Shown here: positions 15,658 through 24,851 of the stretch, piece after piece
How the letters are laid out: each line of letters begins with the position of its first letter
Numbering within the stretch: position 1 is the first letter of the stretch
Assembly (NCBI RefSeq): GCF_947489365.1
Contig: NZ_CANLDB010000006.1
Span: 1-64,000, forward strand
Reading direction: 5' to 3'
Length of the DNA: 64,000 nt
Origin: an uncultured Nocardioides sp.
Lineage (GTDB): Bacteria > Actinomycetota > Actinomycetes > Propionibacteriales > Nocardioidaceae
Position numbers and translations under genes: made by a program
The notes under the pieces: model-generated
What the model was told of the DNA's origin: nothing
Databases searched by the model: none
Seen by the model: the letters and a program-made list of their open reading frames with translations, nothing else

Positions 15658-16442
15658 CCGACCCGGTCGGGCTCCACCGCGCCGGACGGGTCCTCCGAGG
15701 CGTCCGGCGAGGGCTCCGGGGACCGGGTGACCTCGGGGGCCGCGGGGGCCTTGAGCTGGAACTGCACGCTGCTGGGCTCGCCGGCGAGCGCCGCCGCCTC
15801 GACGGTGTAGTAGCCGGGCAGGGCCCAGTCGGTCGCGGGGCCGCACTCGTCGTCCGAGCGACGCCCGGACCACGGCACGACGACCTTCGTGGTCTTGTCG
15901 TTGCGGACGACGACCTGGCTGACCGGCACCGCGTCCGCGCACTGGCGCGTCGTCCAGATCTCGTCGTCGCCGGAGGTGATCTTCATCGTCAGGCTCTCGG
16001 CCGAGACGTCCCAGTAGCAGGCCGGGGACTCGACGGTGGTCACGTCGAGCCCGATCAGGACCCTGCTGTTGGCCGCCGGACGCCACACCGCGGGCTCCAC
16101 GACGACGTCGCCGGGCTCGCAGTCACCCTCCGGCTCGGCCGGTGGCTCCTTCGTGGGCTTCTCCGACGCGCTCGGCTCCTCGGACGGCTCGCCGTCGCCC
16201 GCCTCCTCGGTGGGCGCCTCGGTCGACCCGGCGCTCTCCGTCTCCTCCGCCTCGGGGGTCGGCTCCGCGCTCTGGCTGGTGTCGGTGCCCACCTGCGCCA
16301 CCGTGTCGCCGCCGTCCCCGCCGGCGCCCAGCAGCCGGGCGATCCCGAACACGAGCACGAAGGCCAGCGAGAGGACGAGCAGCCGCCGGAACCAGTACAC
16401 CCGGGCCGGGAGCGGGCCCCGGGGCGTGGTGAGCGAGCTCAT
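15654..16442 (-). CDS. Membrane-anchored protein with Ser/Glu/Pro linker, unknown function
   Basis: A 262-residue protein. One N-terminal membrane helix (RRLLVLSLAFVLVFGIARLLG) is followed by a linker of about 90 residues rich in Ser, Glu, Pro and Thr, then a compact domain with several Cys and Trp (PACYWDVSAESLTMKI, EIWTTRQCADAV, DWALPGYYTVEAAAL). The topology suggests an extracytoplasmic C-terminal domain, perhaps binding cell-wall material, but I do not recognise the family. ATG 16442 is preferred because a TACCGT -10 box lies 7 nt upstream. It is divergent from mutY. Confidence 0.78.
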   Translation of the reverse strand: MSSLTTPRGPLPARVYWFRRLLVLSLAFVLVFGIARLLGAGGDGGDTVAQVGTDTSQSAEPTPEAEETESAGSTEAPTEEAGDGEPSEEPSASEKPTKEPPAEPEGDCEPGDVVVEPAVWRPAANSRVLIGLDVTTVESPACYWDVSAESLTMKITSGDDEIWTTRQCADAVPVSQVVVRNDKTTKVVVPWSGRRSDDECGPATDWALPGYYTVEAAALAGEPSSVQFQLKAPAAPEVTRSPEPSPDASEDPSGAVEPDRVG

Positions 16443-16449
16443 GGCCGCC

Positions 16450-16455
16450 ACGGTA
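16450..16455 (-). promoter_or_regulatory. -10 box of the anchored unknown protein gene (leaderless)
   Basis: TACCGT lies 7 nt upstream of ATG 16442 and decides that start over the longer reading frame. Confidence 0.45.
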
Positions 16456-16511
16456 GTCAGCCGGAGGCCCCGGATCGTGGTGCCACACCGGGACCCGGCG
16501 AGGTGCCCGAC

Positions 16512-16517
16512 TAGCCT
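16512..16517 (+). promoter_or_regulatory. -10 box of mutY (leaderless)
   Basis: TAGCCT lies 8 nt upstream of the mutY GTG, with no Shine-Dalgarno between. Confidence 0.55.
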
Positions 16518-16525
16518 CGGGCGAC

Positions 16526-17404
16526 GTGGAGGACACCCTGGCCCGCGTGGTCGAGCCGGTGCTGCGCTGGTACGACGAGCACGCCCGCGTGCTGCCCTGG
16601 CGCGAGCCCGACGCGTCGGCCTGGTCGGTGATGGTCTCGGAGTACATGCTCCAGCAGACCCCGGTGGTCCGGGTCCTCCCGGTGCACACCGCCTGGCTCG
16701 AGCGGTGGCCGACGCCCGCGGACCTCGCCGCCGTCCCGACCGGCGAGGCCGTCCGCGCCTGGGGACGGCTGGGCTACCCGCGACGCGCCCTGCGGCTGCA
16801 CGCCGCGGCGGTCGCGATCACCGAGCGCCACGGCGGGGAGGTGCCCAGCGACCTCGACGCGCTGCGCGCCCTGCCGGGGGTCGGGGAGTACACCGCGGCC
16901 GCCGTCGCCACCTTCGCCTTCGGCCGGCGTCACGTCGTGCTCGACACCAACGTGCGGCGCGTGATCGGCCGCGTCGTCACCGGCGTCGAGGCGCCCCCGG
17001 CGTCCCTGGCCCGCGCCGAGCGCGAGCTCGCCGCGGACCTCCTGCCCGACGACGAGCCGACCGCGGCGACCTGGTCGGTGGCGGTGATGGAGCTGGGTGC
17101 GCTGGTCTGCACCGCACGGGCGCCGGCCTGCGGGGCCTGCCCCGTGGCGGACGTCTGCGCGTGGCGCGCCGCCGGCCACCCGTCGTACGACGGACCGCGG
17201 CGGCGGCAGGCCTGGGACGGCACCGACCGCCAGTGCCGCGGCCGGCTCATGGCGGTGCTGCGCGACGCCGACGGTCCCGTGCACCTCTCCGCCCTCGAGG
17301 CCGCCTGGCCCGAGTCCGTCCAGCGCGAGCGCTGCCTCGAGGGGCTGGTCGCCGACGGCCTCGCCGTCCGCACCTCGGCGTCCACCGTCGCGCTCCCCCA
17401 CTGA
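16526..17404 (+). CDS. mutY: A/G-specific adenine glycosylase
   Basis: MutY removes adenine mispaired with 8-oxoguanine. The 292-residue protein shows the SEYMLQQTPVVRV segment, a helix-hairpin-helix LPGVGEYTAAAV near residue 115, the catalytic Asp in VVLDTNVRRVIGR, and the four Cys of the 4Fe-4S cluster in VCTARAPACGACPVADVC. It lacks a full C-terminal NUDIX-like domain, which is usual for the shorter actinobacterial forms. The start is a GTG with a TAGCCT -10 box 8 nt upstream. It converges with clpC across a repeat locus and a hairpin. Confidence 0.95.
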   Translation: MEDTLARVVEPVLRWYDEHARVLPWREPDASAWSVMVSEYMLQQTPVVRVLPVHTAWLERWPTPADLAAVPTGEAVRAWGRLGYPRRALRLHAAAVAITERHGGEVPSDLDALRALPGVGEYTAAAVATFAFGRRHVVLDTNVRRVIGRVVTGVEAPPASLARAERELAADLLPDDEPTAATWSVAVMELGALVCTARAPACGACPVADVCAWRAAGHPSYDGPRRRQAWDGTDRQCRGRLMAVLRDADGPVHLSALEAAWPESVQRERCLEGLVADGLAVRTSASTVALPH

Positions 17405-17406
17405 GG

Positions 17407-17521
17407 GTCGAGTCGGCGTTTTCTCCCTGTCCGACGACGTCGAGTCGGCAGTTTCTCCCGGGATCACCGGGAGGAACCGCCGACTCGACGTCCCTGTTAC
17501 GGGACAAACTGCCGAGTCGAC
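17407..17521. repeat. 32-bp-period GCCGACTCG repeat, locus 2 (two inverted pairs)
   Basis: GTCGAGTCGGC occurs at 17407 and 17439 (32 bp apart). The inverted form GCCGACTCGAC begins at 17479, with GCCGAGTCGAC at 17511 (again 32 bp). The middle forms a hairpin with TCTCCCGG and CCGGGAGG arms around 17455-17474. It lies between the convergent ends of mutY and clpC and starts 2 bp after the mutY stop. Confidence 0.85.
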
Positions 17522-17523
17522 GA

Positions 17524-17557
17524 AGGGCCCGCCACCCCGGGTGGGGTGACGGGCCCT
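17524..17557. terminator. Hairpin terminator between mutY and clpC
   Basis: AGGGCCC (17524-17530) pairs with GGGCCCT (17551-17557), enclosing a second inverted repeat CACCCCGGGTGGGGTG. It is 28 bp beyond the clpC stop. There is no long T run, as is common in actinobacteria. Confidence 0.65.
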
Positions 17558-17584
17558 GCGTCAGACGAGCGGAGGTCGGGGACC

Positions 17585-20170
17585 TCAGCCCTCGTCGGAC
17601 TCCTTGCGGATGTCGACCGGACCGTCGGCGTCCTCGGCGACCGCCTCGGCGGGCTTGTCGAGCTCGACGCCCGCGGTCTCCAGCGGGGGCATGTCGGGCA
17701 CGCCGCCCACCTTCTGGCCGTCGAAGGTGAAGGTGGCCGTCGGCCCCTCGCCCTCGACGTCCACCACGATGATCTGGCCGGGACCGACCTCACCGAACAG
17801 CATCTTCTCGGCGAGGGTGTCCTCGATCTCGCGCTGCACGGTGCGGCGCAGCGGCCTGGCACCGAGCACGGGGTCGTAGCCCCGCTTCGCCAGCAGGTCC
17901 TTGGCGGCCTGCGTGAGCTCGATCGACATGTCGCGGTCCTTCAGGCGCAGCTCGACCGAGGCGATCATGTTGTCCACCATCGCGACGATCTGCTCCTCGC
18001 TCAGCGGCGGGAACACGATGATCTCGTCGACACGGTTCAGGAACTCGGGCCGGAAGTGGTTCTTCAGCTCCTCCGACACCTTCGTCTTCATCCGGTCGTA
18101 CGAGCCGGCCGCGTCACCGGTCTGGGCGAAACCGAGGTTCACGCCCTTCGCGATGTCCCGCGTACCGAGGTTCGTGGTCATGATGATGACGGTGTTCTTG
18201 AAGTCGACCACGCGACCCTGGGAGTCGGTCAGACGACCTTCCTCGAGGATCTGCAGAAGGCTGTTGAAGATGTCTGGGTGCGCCTTCTCGACCTCGTCGA
18301 ACAGGACCACCGAGAACGGCTTGCGGCGCACCTTCTCGGTGAGCTGGCCGCCCTCCTCGTAACCGACGTAACCGGGGGGAGAACCGAACAGCCGCGAGAC
18401 GGTGTGCTTCTCGCCGAACTCGCTCATGTCGAGCTGGATGAGCGCGTCCTCGTCACCGAACAGGAACTCCGCCAGCGTCTTCGACAGCCACGTCTTGCCG
18501 ACGCCGGACGGGCCGGCGAAGATGAACGAGCCGCCGGGACGCTTGGGGTCCTTCAGGCCGGCGCGGGTACGACGGATCGCCCGCGAGAGGGCCCGGACGG
18601 CCTCCTCCTGGCCGATGACCCGCTTGTGGAGCTCGTCCTCCATCTTGAGCAGACGGGTGGACTCGGCCTCCGACAGCTTGACGATCGGGATGCCGGTCGC
18701 CAGGGCGAGGACCTCGGCGATGAGCTCCTCGTCGACCTCGGCCACGACGTCCATGTCGCCGGCGCGCCACTGCTTCTCGCGGTCCGACTTGGCCAGGATG
18801 AGCTGCTTCTCCTCGTCGCGCAGGCGCGCGGCGGCCTCGAAGTCCTGCCCGTCGATGGCGGTCTCCTTGCGCTCGCGCACCTCGGAGATCTTGTCGTCGA
18901 ACTCCCGCAGGTCGTCCGGCGCGGTCATCCGGCGGATGCGGAGGCGGGAGCCGGCCTCGTCGATGAGGTCGATCGCCTTGTCCGGCAGGAACCGGTCGGA
19001 GATGTAGCGGTCGGCCAGGGTCGCCGCCGACACCAGGGCGTCGTCGGTGATGGTGACGCGGTGGTGCGCCTCGTACCGGTCGCGCAGGCCCTTGAGCATC
19101 TCGATCGTGTGGTGGATCGAGGGCTCGGCCACCTGGATCGGCTGGAAGCGGCGCTCCAGGGCGGCGTCCTTCTCGAGGTACTTGCGGTACTCGTCGAGGG
19201 TGGTCGCGCCGATGGTCTGCAGCTCGCCGCGGGCCAGCATCGGCTTCAGGATCGAGGCCGCGTCGATGGCGCCCTCGGCCGCGCCGGCGCCGACGAGGGT
19301 GTGGATCTCGTCGATGAACAGCACGATGTCGCCGCGGGTGCGGATCTCCTTGAGCACCTTCTTGAGGCGCTCCTCGAAGTCACCGCGGTAGCGCGACCCG
19401 GCGACCAGCGCGCCGAGGTCGAGCGTGTAGATGTGCTTGTCCTTCAGCGTCTCCGGCACGGCGCCGCGGACGATGTCCTGGGCCAGGCCCTCGACGATCG
19501 TCGTCTTGCCGACGCCCGGCTCACCGATCAGCACGGGGTTGTTCTTCGTGCGGCGCGACAGGATCTGCATCACGCGCTCGATCTCCTGCTCGCGCCCGAT
19601 GACCGGGTCGAGCTTGCCCTCGCGGGCCGCCTGGGTGAGGTTGCGCCCGAACTGGTCAAGGACCAGCGAGGACGACGGCGCGTCGCCGCTGCCGGACTGC
19701 GAGCCGGTCGCGGCGCCGGCGCTCTCCTTGCCCTGGAAGCCGCTCAGCAGCTGGATGACCTGCTGGCGGACCCGGTTCAGGTCGGCACCGAGCTTCTGGA
19801 GGACCTGGGCGGCGACGCCCTCGCCCTCGCGGATGAGGCCGAGCAGGATGTGCTCGGTCCCGATGTAGGAGTGACCGAGCTGCAGCGCCTCGCGCAGGGA
19901 CAGCTCGAGCACCTTCTTGGCGCGCGGGGTGAAGGGGATGTGGCCGCTGGGCGCCTGCTGGCCCTGGCCGATGATCTCCTCGACCTGGGCGCGCACGGCC
20001 TCCAGCGAGATGTCGAGGCTCTCGAGCGCCTTCGCCGCGACACCCTCGCCCTCGTGGATGAGGCCGAGCAGGATGTGCTCGGTCCCGATGTAGTTGTGGG
20101 AGAGCATGCGGGCTTCTTCCTGCGCCAGCACGACCACCCGACGGGCTCGGTCCGTGAACCGCTCGAACAT
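17585..20170 (-). CDS. clpC: ATP-dependent Clp protease ATP-binding subunit ClpC
   Basis: An 861-residue AAA+ unfoldase that feeds ClpP1P2 and is usually essential in actinobacteria. The start [20 protein letters not shown] is canonical, and GGAGGA precedes it. The N-domain has two Clp_N repeats (each with [12 protein letters not shown]). NBD1 has Walker A GEPGVGKT, a UVR-type middle region ([20 protein letters not shown]) and NBD2 Walker A GPSGVGKT. An acidic C-terminal tail follows. The leader holds a GGAAC-N19-GTT promoter. It lies downstream of lsr2, separated by a terminator. Confidence 0.96.
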   Translation of the reverse strand: MFERFTDRARRVVVLAQEEARMLSHNYIGTEHILLGLIHEGEGVAAKALESLDISLEAVRAQVEEIIGQGQQAPSGHIPFTPRAKKVLELSLREALQLGHSYIGTEHILLGLIREGEGVAAQVLQKLGADLNRVRQQVIQLLSGFQGKESAGAATGSQSGSGDAPSSSLVLDQFGRNLTQAAREGKLDPVIGREQEIERVMQILSRRTKNNPVLIGEPGVGKTTIVEGLAQDIVRGAVPETLKDKHIYTLDLGALVAGSRYRGDFEERLKKVLKEIRTRGDIVLFIDEIHTLVGAGAAEGAIDAASILKPMLARGELQTIGATTLDEYRKYLEKDAALERRFQPIQVAEPSIHHTIEMLKGLRDRYEAHHRVTITDDALVSAATLADRYISDRFLPDKAIDLIDEAGSRLRIRRMTAPDDLREFDDKISEVRERKETAIDGQDFEAAARLRDEEKQLILAKSDREKQWRAGDMDVVAEVDEELIAEVLALATGIPIVKLSEAESTRLLKMEDELHKRVIGQEEAVRALSRAIRRTRAGLKDPKRPGGSFIFAGPSGVGKTWLSKTLAEFLFGDEDALIQLDMSEFGEKHTVSRLFGSPPGYVGYEEGGQLTEKVRRKPFSVVLFDEVEKAHPDIFNSLLQILEEGRLTDSQGRVVDFKNTVIIMTTNLGTRDIAKGVNLGFAQTGDAAGSYDRMKTKVSEELKNHFRPEFLNRVDEIIVFPPLSEEQIVAMVDNMIASVELRLKDRDMSIELTQAAKDLLAKRGYDPVLGARPLRRTVQREIEDTLAEKMLFGEVGPGQIIVVDVEGEGPTATFTFDGQKVGGVPDMPPLETAGVELDKPAEAVAEDADGPVDIRKESDEG

Positions 20171-20224
20171 GTAGTGCTCCTCCGTGCTTGGAGAGAAAAG
20201 TTCTGCGACGTCGTCGGTGAGGAC

Positions 20225-20251
20225 AACGGGGATTGACAGCCTACGTGTTCC
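20225..20251 (-). promoter_or_regulatory. Candidate SigR/SigH-type promoter of clpC
   Basis: On the minus strand GGAAC (20251 to 20247) is followed after 19 nt by GTT (20227 to 20225). This fits the GGAAY-N18/19-GTT pattern of thiol-stress ECF sigma factors, whose regulons include clpC in Streptomyces. The leader to the ATG would be about 45 nt and contains the Shine-Dalgarno. Confidence 0.45.
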
Positions 20252-20287
20252 GTACCCACGAGCGGGGTCCGTGCGCTGACGGCGAAC

Positions 20288-20316
20288 AGGCCCCCGACTG
20301 CGTGAGTCGGGGGCCT
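20288..20316 (-). terminator. Terminator of lsr2
   Basis: AGGCCCCCGACT (20288-20299) and AGTCGGGGGCCT (20305-20316) form a perfect 12-bp stem with a 5-nt loop. It is about 50 bp downstream of the lsr2 stop and upstream of the clpC promoter. Confidence 0.75.
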
Positions 20317-20364
20317 GGGCCGTGCGGGGCCGCCAACCGGCCCCGGGATCGGTCGGTACGGGTG

Positions 20365-20706
20365 TCAGTGCGCGGCGTCGTACGCCTCGCGGACCTCGGT
20401 GGAGACGCGGCCGCGGTCCGGCACGTCCATGCCGTTCTCGCGCGCCCACTCGCGGACGTCCTTCGCGCTGGGGCCGTCGTCGGCGGAGGCGCGACGGGAG
20501 GGGGAGGTCGACTTGCGGGCGCCGCGGGTGCTGCCGGACTTCCGCGCGTGACCGACGTACGGCGCGAGGGCGTCACGGAGCTCGGAGGCGTGGGTGTCGT
20601 TCAGGTCGATCTCGTACGACGTGCCGTCCAGACCGAAGGAGACGGTTTCGACGGCAACCGATTCGTCGATGTCGTCGACGAGGGTGATGCTGACTTTCTG
20701 GGCCAT
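20365..20706 (-). CDS. lsr2: Lsr2 family nucleoid-associated protein
   Basis: A 113-residue H-NS-like protein that bridges and silences AT-rich DNA in actinobacteria. The N-terminal dimerisation domain reads [31 protein letters not shown] (in part). A basic linker follows ([16 protein letters not shown]), then the C-terminal DNA-binding domain with [19 protein letters not shown], where the usual AT-hook-like RGR is present. GGAAGGA lies about 9 nt before the ATG. The 168-bp upstream region is visibly richer in A+T than its surroundings, so autoregulation is plausible. Confidence 0.95.
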   Translation of the reverse strand: MAQKVSITLVDDIDESVAVETVSFGLDGTSYEIDLNDTHASELRDALAPYVGHARKSGSTRGARKSTSPSRRASADDGPSAKDVREWARENGMDVPDRGRVSTEVREAYDAAH

Positions 20707-20874
20707 TGGGGGCAGATCCTTCCGAAAGGTTTGTGGGTGGTGCTCGACCCCATGTCGGAATGACTATGGCAGAAAGCGCTCAGGCGTGCACATCGGAATG
20801 CGGAGAACACCCATGCACCATTTCCGAGACAATTCCCTGGCTTCGGCAATCACTTCCGTGACGCCCACCCGAAT

Positions 20875-21687
20875 TCACCCTTTCGGGCGTCTCCCGGTGT
20901 TGCGACGGTGCACCAGCTCGAGACCGCGCAGCGTCAACCACGGGTCGTGGTCGGTGACGCAGGAGCAGTCGTCGACGACGAGCGGGGCGAGGTGGCCGGT
21001 GGCCACCACCGTGGTGCGGGCGGGGTCGAGACCCTGCTCGGCGACGACCCGGGCGACCAGGCCCTCGACCTGGGCGGCGGCGCCGTACAGGACGCCGGAC
21101 TGCAGCGCCTCCACGGTGTTGCGGCCGACAACCGTCGCGGGCCGGACCAGCTCGACCTCGCGCAGCTGCGCGGCGCGGTGGCGCAGGCCGTCGAGGGAGG
21201 TCCGCAGGCCGGGGGCGATGACGCCGCCGACGTAGGTGCCCTCGCCGGTGACGACCTCCAGGCACGTGGCGGTGCCGAGGTGGACGACGACGACCGGGGC
21301 GCCGTACCGGGTCAGGGCGGCGAGCGCGTCGGCGACGCGGTCGGCGCCGACCTCGCGGGGGTTGTCGGTGCGGACCGGGATGCCCGTGCGCACGCCGGGC
21401 TCGACCACCACGCACGGCACGTCGGCCAGGTGGGTGGCGAGCATCTCCCGCCACTCGGCGAGGATCGACGGCACCGCGGAGCCGACGACCACCCCGGTCA
21501 CGCGTGACCGCTGCTCGGCGAGCAGCCCGGAGACCAGCACCCACCACTCGTCGGCGGTGCGCGCCTCGCTGCTGGTCAGGCGCCAGTGCCCGAGCACCTC
21601 GCCGTCCGCGAGGAGGCCGAGGTCGGTGCGGTCGTTGCCGATGTCTGCGCAGAGCACCGGGCCGTCGGCCGCGGCGACCTGGCTCAC
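20875..21687 (-). CDS. coaX: Type III pantothenate kinase-like protein, altered active site
   Basis: A 270-residue ASKHA-fold protein aligned with CoaX, which phosphorylates pantothenate in CoA synthesis. It keeps ADIGNDRTDLG (usual form DIGNTxT), the NPREVGADRVADALAA motif and YVGGVIAPGL. The phosphate-binding motif, normally DFGTATTFD, reads VHLGTATCLEV, so the conserved Asp is His and the second Asp is Glu. The protein may be weak or inactive; mycobacterial CoaX is also reported to be non-functional. The GTG start overlaps the nadC stop (GTGA), so it is the last gene of the NAD/pantothenate operon. Confidence 0.85.
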   Translation of the reverse strand: MSQVAAADGPVLCADIGNDRTDLGLLADGEVLGHWRLTSSEARTADEWWVLVSGLLAEQRSRVTGVVVGSAVPSILAEWREMLATHLADVPCVVVEPGVRTGIPVRTDNPREVGADRVADALAALTRYGAPVVVVHLGTATCLEVVTGEGTYVGGVIAPGLRTSLDGLRHRAAQLREVELVRPATVVGRNTVEALQSGVLYGAAAQVEGLVARVVAEQGLDPARTTVVATGHLAPLVVDDCSCVTDHDPWLTLRGLELVHRRNTGRRPKG

Positions 21688-22652
21688 GCCGGGGCCCGGA
21701 GGTCCATGGCGATGTCGAGCACGGGCGCGGAGTGCGTGAGCGCCCCGACCGCGAGCAGGTCCACCCCCGTCTCGCCGACCGCGCGGGCAGCGGCGAGGTC
21801 GAGCCCGCCGGAGGCCTCGAGCCGGGCCGGGGCACGGCCGGCGCGGGCGGCCGCCTCACGGTTCAGCCGGACCGCCTCCGCCGTCGTGTCCACGTCCATG
21901 TTGTCGAGGAGCACGTCGGTGCAGTCGGTGCGCTCCACGAGGTCGACGAGCTGCTCGAGTGTGGTGACCTCGACCTGTACCGGGAGGTCGGGGTGGGCGG
22001 ACCGGACCAGCGCGTAGGCGTCGACCACGCCGCCGGCGGCCAGCACGTGGTTGTCCTTCACCAGCCCCTGGTCGGACAGGTCGCGGCGGTGGTTGAGCCC
22101 GCCGCCGGCGCGGACGGCGTACTTGGCGAGCGAGCGGAGGTGCGGGACGGTCTTGCGTGTGTCGCGGACCCGGGCGCCGGTGCCGTCGAGGGCGGCGACC
22201 CACGCGGCGGTCGCGGTCGCGATCCCGGAGAGGTGACCGAGGTAGTTCAGCGCCGTCCGCTCGGCGGTGAGCAGCAGGGCGGTAGCGCCGGTGACGGTGA
22301 GGACGACGTCGCCGCGGACGACCGCCTCGCCGTCGGCGGCACCGCGGACGACCTCCACCTCGGCGCCGAGCACGTGACGGAACACCAGCTCCGCCACCGC
22401 GAGGCCCGCGAGCGTGCCGGGGGCACGGGCGACGAGGTCGGCGGTCTCGACCTGGTCGGCGGGGATGGTCGACCAGCTGGTGACGTCGACGCCGCCCGGG
22501 AGGTCCTCGGCGACGGCGGCGACCACGGAGGCGTGCACCGTCGCGGGGTCGAGCCCCGCGGCGGACAGCTCGTCGAGCAGGGCGGGCGGCAGGGCGTCGT
22601 ACGACGGGGCGGCGATCGCGCGGACCGTCTCGGGCGGGGTCATCGGGCTCAT
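21684..22652 (-). CDS. nadC: Nicotinate-nucleotide diphosphorylase (carboxylating)
   Basis: NadC (quinolinate phosphoribosyltransferase) converts quinolinate and PRPP to nicotinate mononucleotide. The 322-residue protein shows EDLPGGVDVTS near the N-terminus, ERTALNYLGHLSGIAT, the substrate motif RDTRKTVPHLRSLAKYAV, GGGLNHRRDLSD, KDNHV and LLDNMD, all expected. ATG 22652 is chosen because it overlaps the nadB stop (ATGA). The gene overlaps coaX at its 3' end. Confidence 0.95.
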   Translation of the reverse strand: MSPMTPPETVRAIAAPSYDALPPALLDELSAAGLDPATVHASVVAAVAEDLPGGVDVTSWSTIPADQVETADLVARAPGTLAGLAVAELVFRHVLGAEVEVVRGAADGEAVVRGDVVLTVTGATALLLTAERTALNYLGHLSGIATATAAWVAALDGTGARVRDTRKTVPHLRSLAKYAVRAGGGLNHRRDLSDQGLVKDNHVLAAGGVVDAYALVRSAHPDLPVQVEVTTLEQLVDLVERTDCTDVLLDNMDVDTTAEAVRLNREAAARAGRAPARLEASGGLDLAAARAVGETGVDLLAVGALTHSAPVLDIAMDLRAPA

Positions 22653-24409
22653 GTCGGGGCGGCCGGGGTCGGCGCGGTCCGGGCGGCGACGGCGGCAGGG
22701 TCCGTGGGCACGGCGCGGACGACGTCGGTCTCGAGCACCCCGGCGGCGAGGGTGAGGTCGAGGTGGCCGGACCAGTGCTCGTCGTCGCGGTCGGGGTGGT
22801 CCTCGCGCCAGTGCGAGCCGCGGGTCTCCTCGCGGCGGGCGGCGGCCGTGAGCAGGCCCGTGGCGACGGTGAGCAGGTTCGTGGTCTCCCACGCGGCCAT
22901 GTCCGGGGTGACGTCCGGGGCGGGGGCGTCGGCCGCGAGGTCGGCGAGGGCGTCGGCGCCGGCGGCCAGGCCGTCGGCGGTGCGCAGGACGCCGGCCCGC
23001 GCGGTCATCACGGCCTGGAGCTCCGCCCGGACACCGCCGTCGACGAGGCCCGGCTCCCGCGTCTCGGCGGCGGGGGTGCGCCAGGCCCCGAGCTCGCCGG
23101 GCAGCACCTGGGCGATGCGGCGGGAGAACACGAGCCCCTCGAGCAGGGAGTTGGAGGCGAGGCGGTTGGCGCCGTGCACGCCGGAGCAGGCGACCTCACC
23201 GGTCGCGTAGAGGCCGGGGACGCCGGTGCGCCCCCACAGGTCGACCGCCACGCCGCCCGAGGCGTAGTGGCAGGCGGGGGCGACGGGCAGCAGGTCGGTG
23301 ACGGGGTCGATGCCGTGCTCGCGGGCGACCCGGGAGATGGTCGGGAAACGGCGCTCCCACGTCCCGGCGCCGAGGTGGCGGCCGTCGAGCCAGAGGTGGT
23401 CGTGGCCCTCCTCGAGCATCCGCCGGGTGATCGCCTTGGCGACCACGTCGCGCGGGGCCAGGTCGGCCAGGGGGTGCACCCCGGTCATGAGCCGCTGCCC
23501 GGCGTGGTCGACGAGGAACGCGCCCTCGCCGCGGACCGCCTCGGAGACCAGCGGCTGCTGGCCCAGCGCGCCCTCCCCGAGGTGCAGCATCGTGGGGTGG
23601 AACTGGACGAACTCCAGGTCCCGCAGCCGCGCCCCGGCCCGCAGAGCGAGCGCGGTGCCGTCGCCGGTGGCGACGGTGGGGTTCGTCGTCCGGGAGAAGA
23701 CCTGGCCCAGCCCCCCGCTGGCGAGGACGACGGCCCGGCAGCGCACGGCGCCGACGCCGTCGCGCTGCCCCTCCCCCATCACGTGCAGGGTGACGCCGGC
23801 GACGCCGGTGCCGACCCGGCCGACCTCGCCGTCGAGGAGCAGGTCGAGGGCCAGGGCGTGCTCGACGACCTCGATCTCGGGGGCGGCGTGGACGGCGGCG
23901 ATCAGCGCGCGGGAGATCTCGGCGCCGGTGGCGTCGCCGCCCGCGTGGGCGATCCGGTCGCGGTGGTGGCCGCCCTCGCGGGTCAGCGACAGCCCGCCGT
24001 CGGCGTCGTGGTCGAAGACGGTGCCGAGGGCGATGAGCTCCCGGACCGCGTCGGGTCCCTCGACGACGAGCGCGCGGACGGCGTCCACGTCGCAGCCTCC
24101 CGCCCCGGCGGTGAGGGTGTCCGCCTCGTGCTGCGCGGGGCTGTCCCCGGGGCCGAGGGCCGCGGCGATGCCGCCCTGTGCCCAGCGGGTCGAGCCGGCG
24201 TCGAGGACGTCCTTGGTGACCACCAGGACGCGTGGCCCCGGGGCGTCGTCCGGGCGGGGACCCAGCGCCGCGTGCAGCCGCAGCGCCGCGGTGAGGCCCG
24301 CGATCCCCGAGCCGACCACGACCACGTCGGCGTACGTCGTCCAGCCCGGCGCCGGGGCGCTGAGCCGCGCGGGGAGCCGGGCGGGCGGCCGTGCGGCGTC
24401 GGGGGTCAC
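22649..24409 (-). CDS. nadB: L-aspartate oxidase
   Basis: NadB oxidises L-aspartate to iminoaspartate with FAD, the first step of de novo NAD synthesis. The 586-residue flavoprotein has the dinucleotide motif VVVVGSGIAGLTAAL, the flavin loop STRWAQGGIAA, the active-site segments TREGGHHRDRI and FVQFHPTML, and CHYASGGVAVD followed by GLYATGEVACSGVHGANRLASNS (quoted in part). nadA is not next to it, so quinolinate synthase must be elsewhere. The start is a GTG 11 bp after the panD stop. Confidence 0.95.
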   Translation of the reverse strand: MTPDAARPPARLPARLSAPAPGWTTYADVVVVGSGIAGLTAALRLHAALGPRPDDAPGPRVLVVTKDVLDAGSTRWAQGGIAAALGPGDSPAQHEADTLTAGAGGCDVDAVRALVVEGPDAVRELIALGTVFDHDADGGLSLTREGGHHRDRIAHAGGDATGAEISRALIAAVHAAPEIEVVEHALALDLLLDGEVGRVGTGVAGVTLHVMGEGQRDGVGAVRCRAVVLASGGLGQVFSRTTNPTVATGDGTALALRAGARLRDLEFVQFHPTMLHLGEGALGQQPLVSEAVRGEGAFLVDHAGQRLMTGVHPLADLAPRDVVAKAITRRMLEEGHDHLWLDGRHLGAGTWERRFPTISRVAREHGIDPVTDLLPVAPACHYASGGVAVDLWGRTGVPGLYATGEVACSGVHGANRLASNSLLEGLVFSRRIAQVLPGELGAWRTPAAETREPGLVDGGVRAELQAVMTARAGVLRTADGLAAGADALADLAADAPAPDVTPDMAAWETTNLLTVATGLLTAAARREETRGSHWREDHPDRDDEHWSGHLDLTLAAGVLETDVVRAVPTDPAAVAARTAPTPAAPT

Positions 24410-24419
24410 GGTCGGCAGG

Positions 24420-24851
24420 CTAGCGAGCGGCCGTCACGTCGCCGCGCACGAGCGGCGTCCCGGACCCGGTGCCGGGCAGCACCTCGGCCGGGTCGGAGCC
24501 GGTGCCGACGATGCGGTTCTCGGCGTCCACGAACACCACGTGGGGCTGGTGCTCGCGGGCCTCCGCGGTCTCCATGTGGCCGTAGGCGATGAGGATGACG
24601 AGGTCCCCGGGCTGCACGAGGCGGGCGGCGGCGCCGTTGATGCCGATCACGCCGGAGCCCCGCTCGCCCGCGATCGTGTAGGTCTCCAGGCGGGCGCCGT
24701 TGGTGATGTCGACGATGTGCACCTGCTCGCCGGGCAGGAGGTCGGCGGCGTCGAGGAGGTCCTCGTCGACGGTCACCGAGCCGACGTAGTGCAGGTCGGC
24801 CTGCGTGACCGTGGCGCGGTGGATCTTGCTGGTCATCATCGTGCGGAGCAT
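24420..24851 (-). CDS. panD: Aspartate 1-decarboxylase
   Basis: PanD makes beta-alanine for pantothenate. The 143-residue proenzyme has the self-cleavage site YVGSVTVD, where the Gly24-Ser25 bond is cut and Ser25 gives the pyruvoyl cofactor. Other family motifs are [23 protein letters not shown] and [16 protein letters not shown]. The start overlaps the panC stop (TGATG). It supplies the beta-alanine that PanC uses. Confidence 0.96.
   Translation of the reverse strand: MLRTMMTSKIHRATVTQADLHYVGSVTVDEDLLDAADLLPGEQVHIVDITNGARLETYTIAGERGSGVIGINGAAARLVQPGDLVILIAYGHMETAEAREHQPHVVFVDAENRIVGTGSDPAEVLPGTGSGTPLVRGDVTAAR

Noticed and set aside
17546-20236. Long plus-strand frame of 896 codons opposite clpC
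   Set aside because: It is an antisense shadow caused by GC-rich third positions. The minus strand encodes a complete ClpC.
20707-20874. Small gene in the A+T-richer region before lsr2
   Set aside because: No frame with a start signal and reasonable codon use was found; it looks like a regulatory region.
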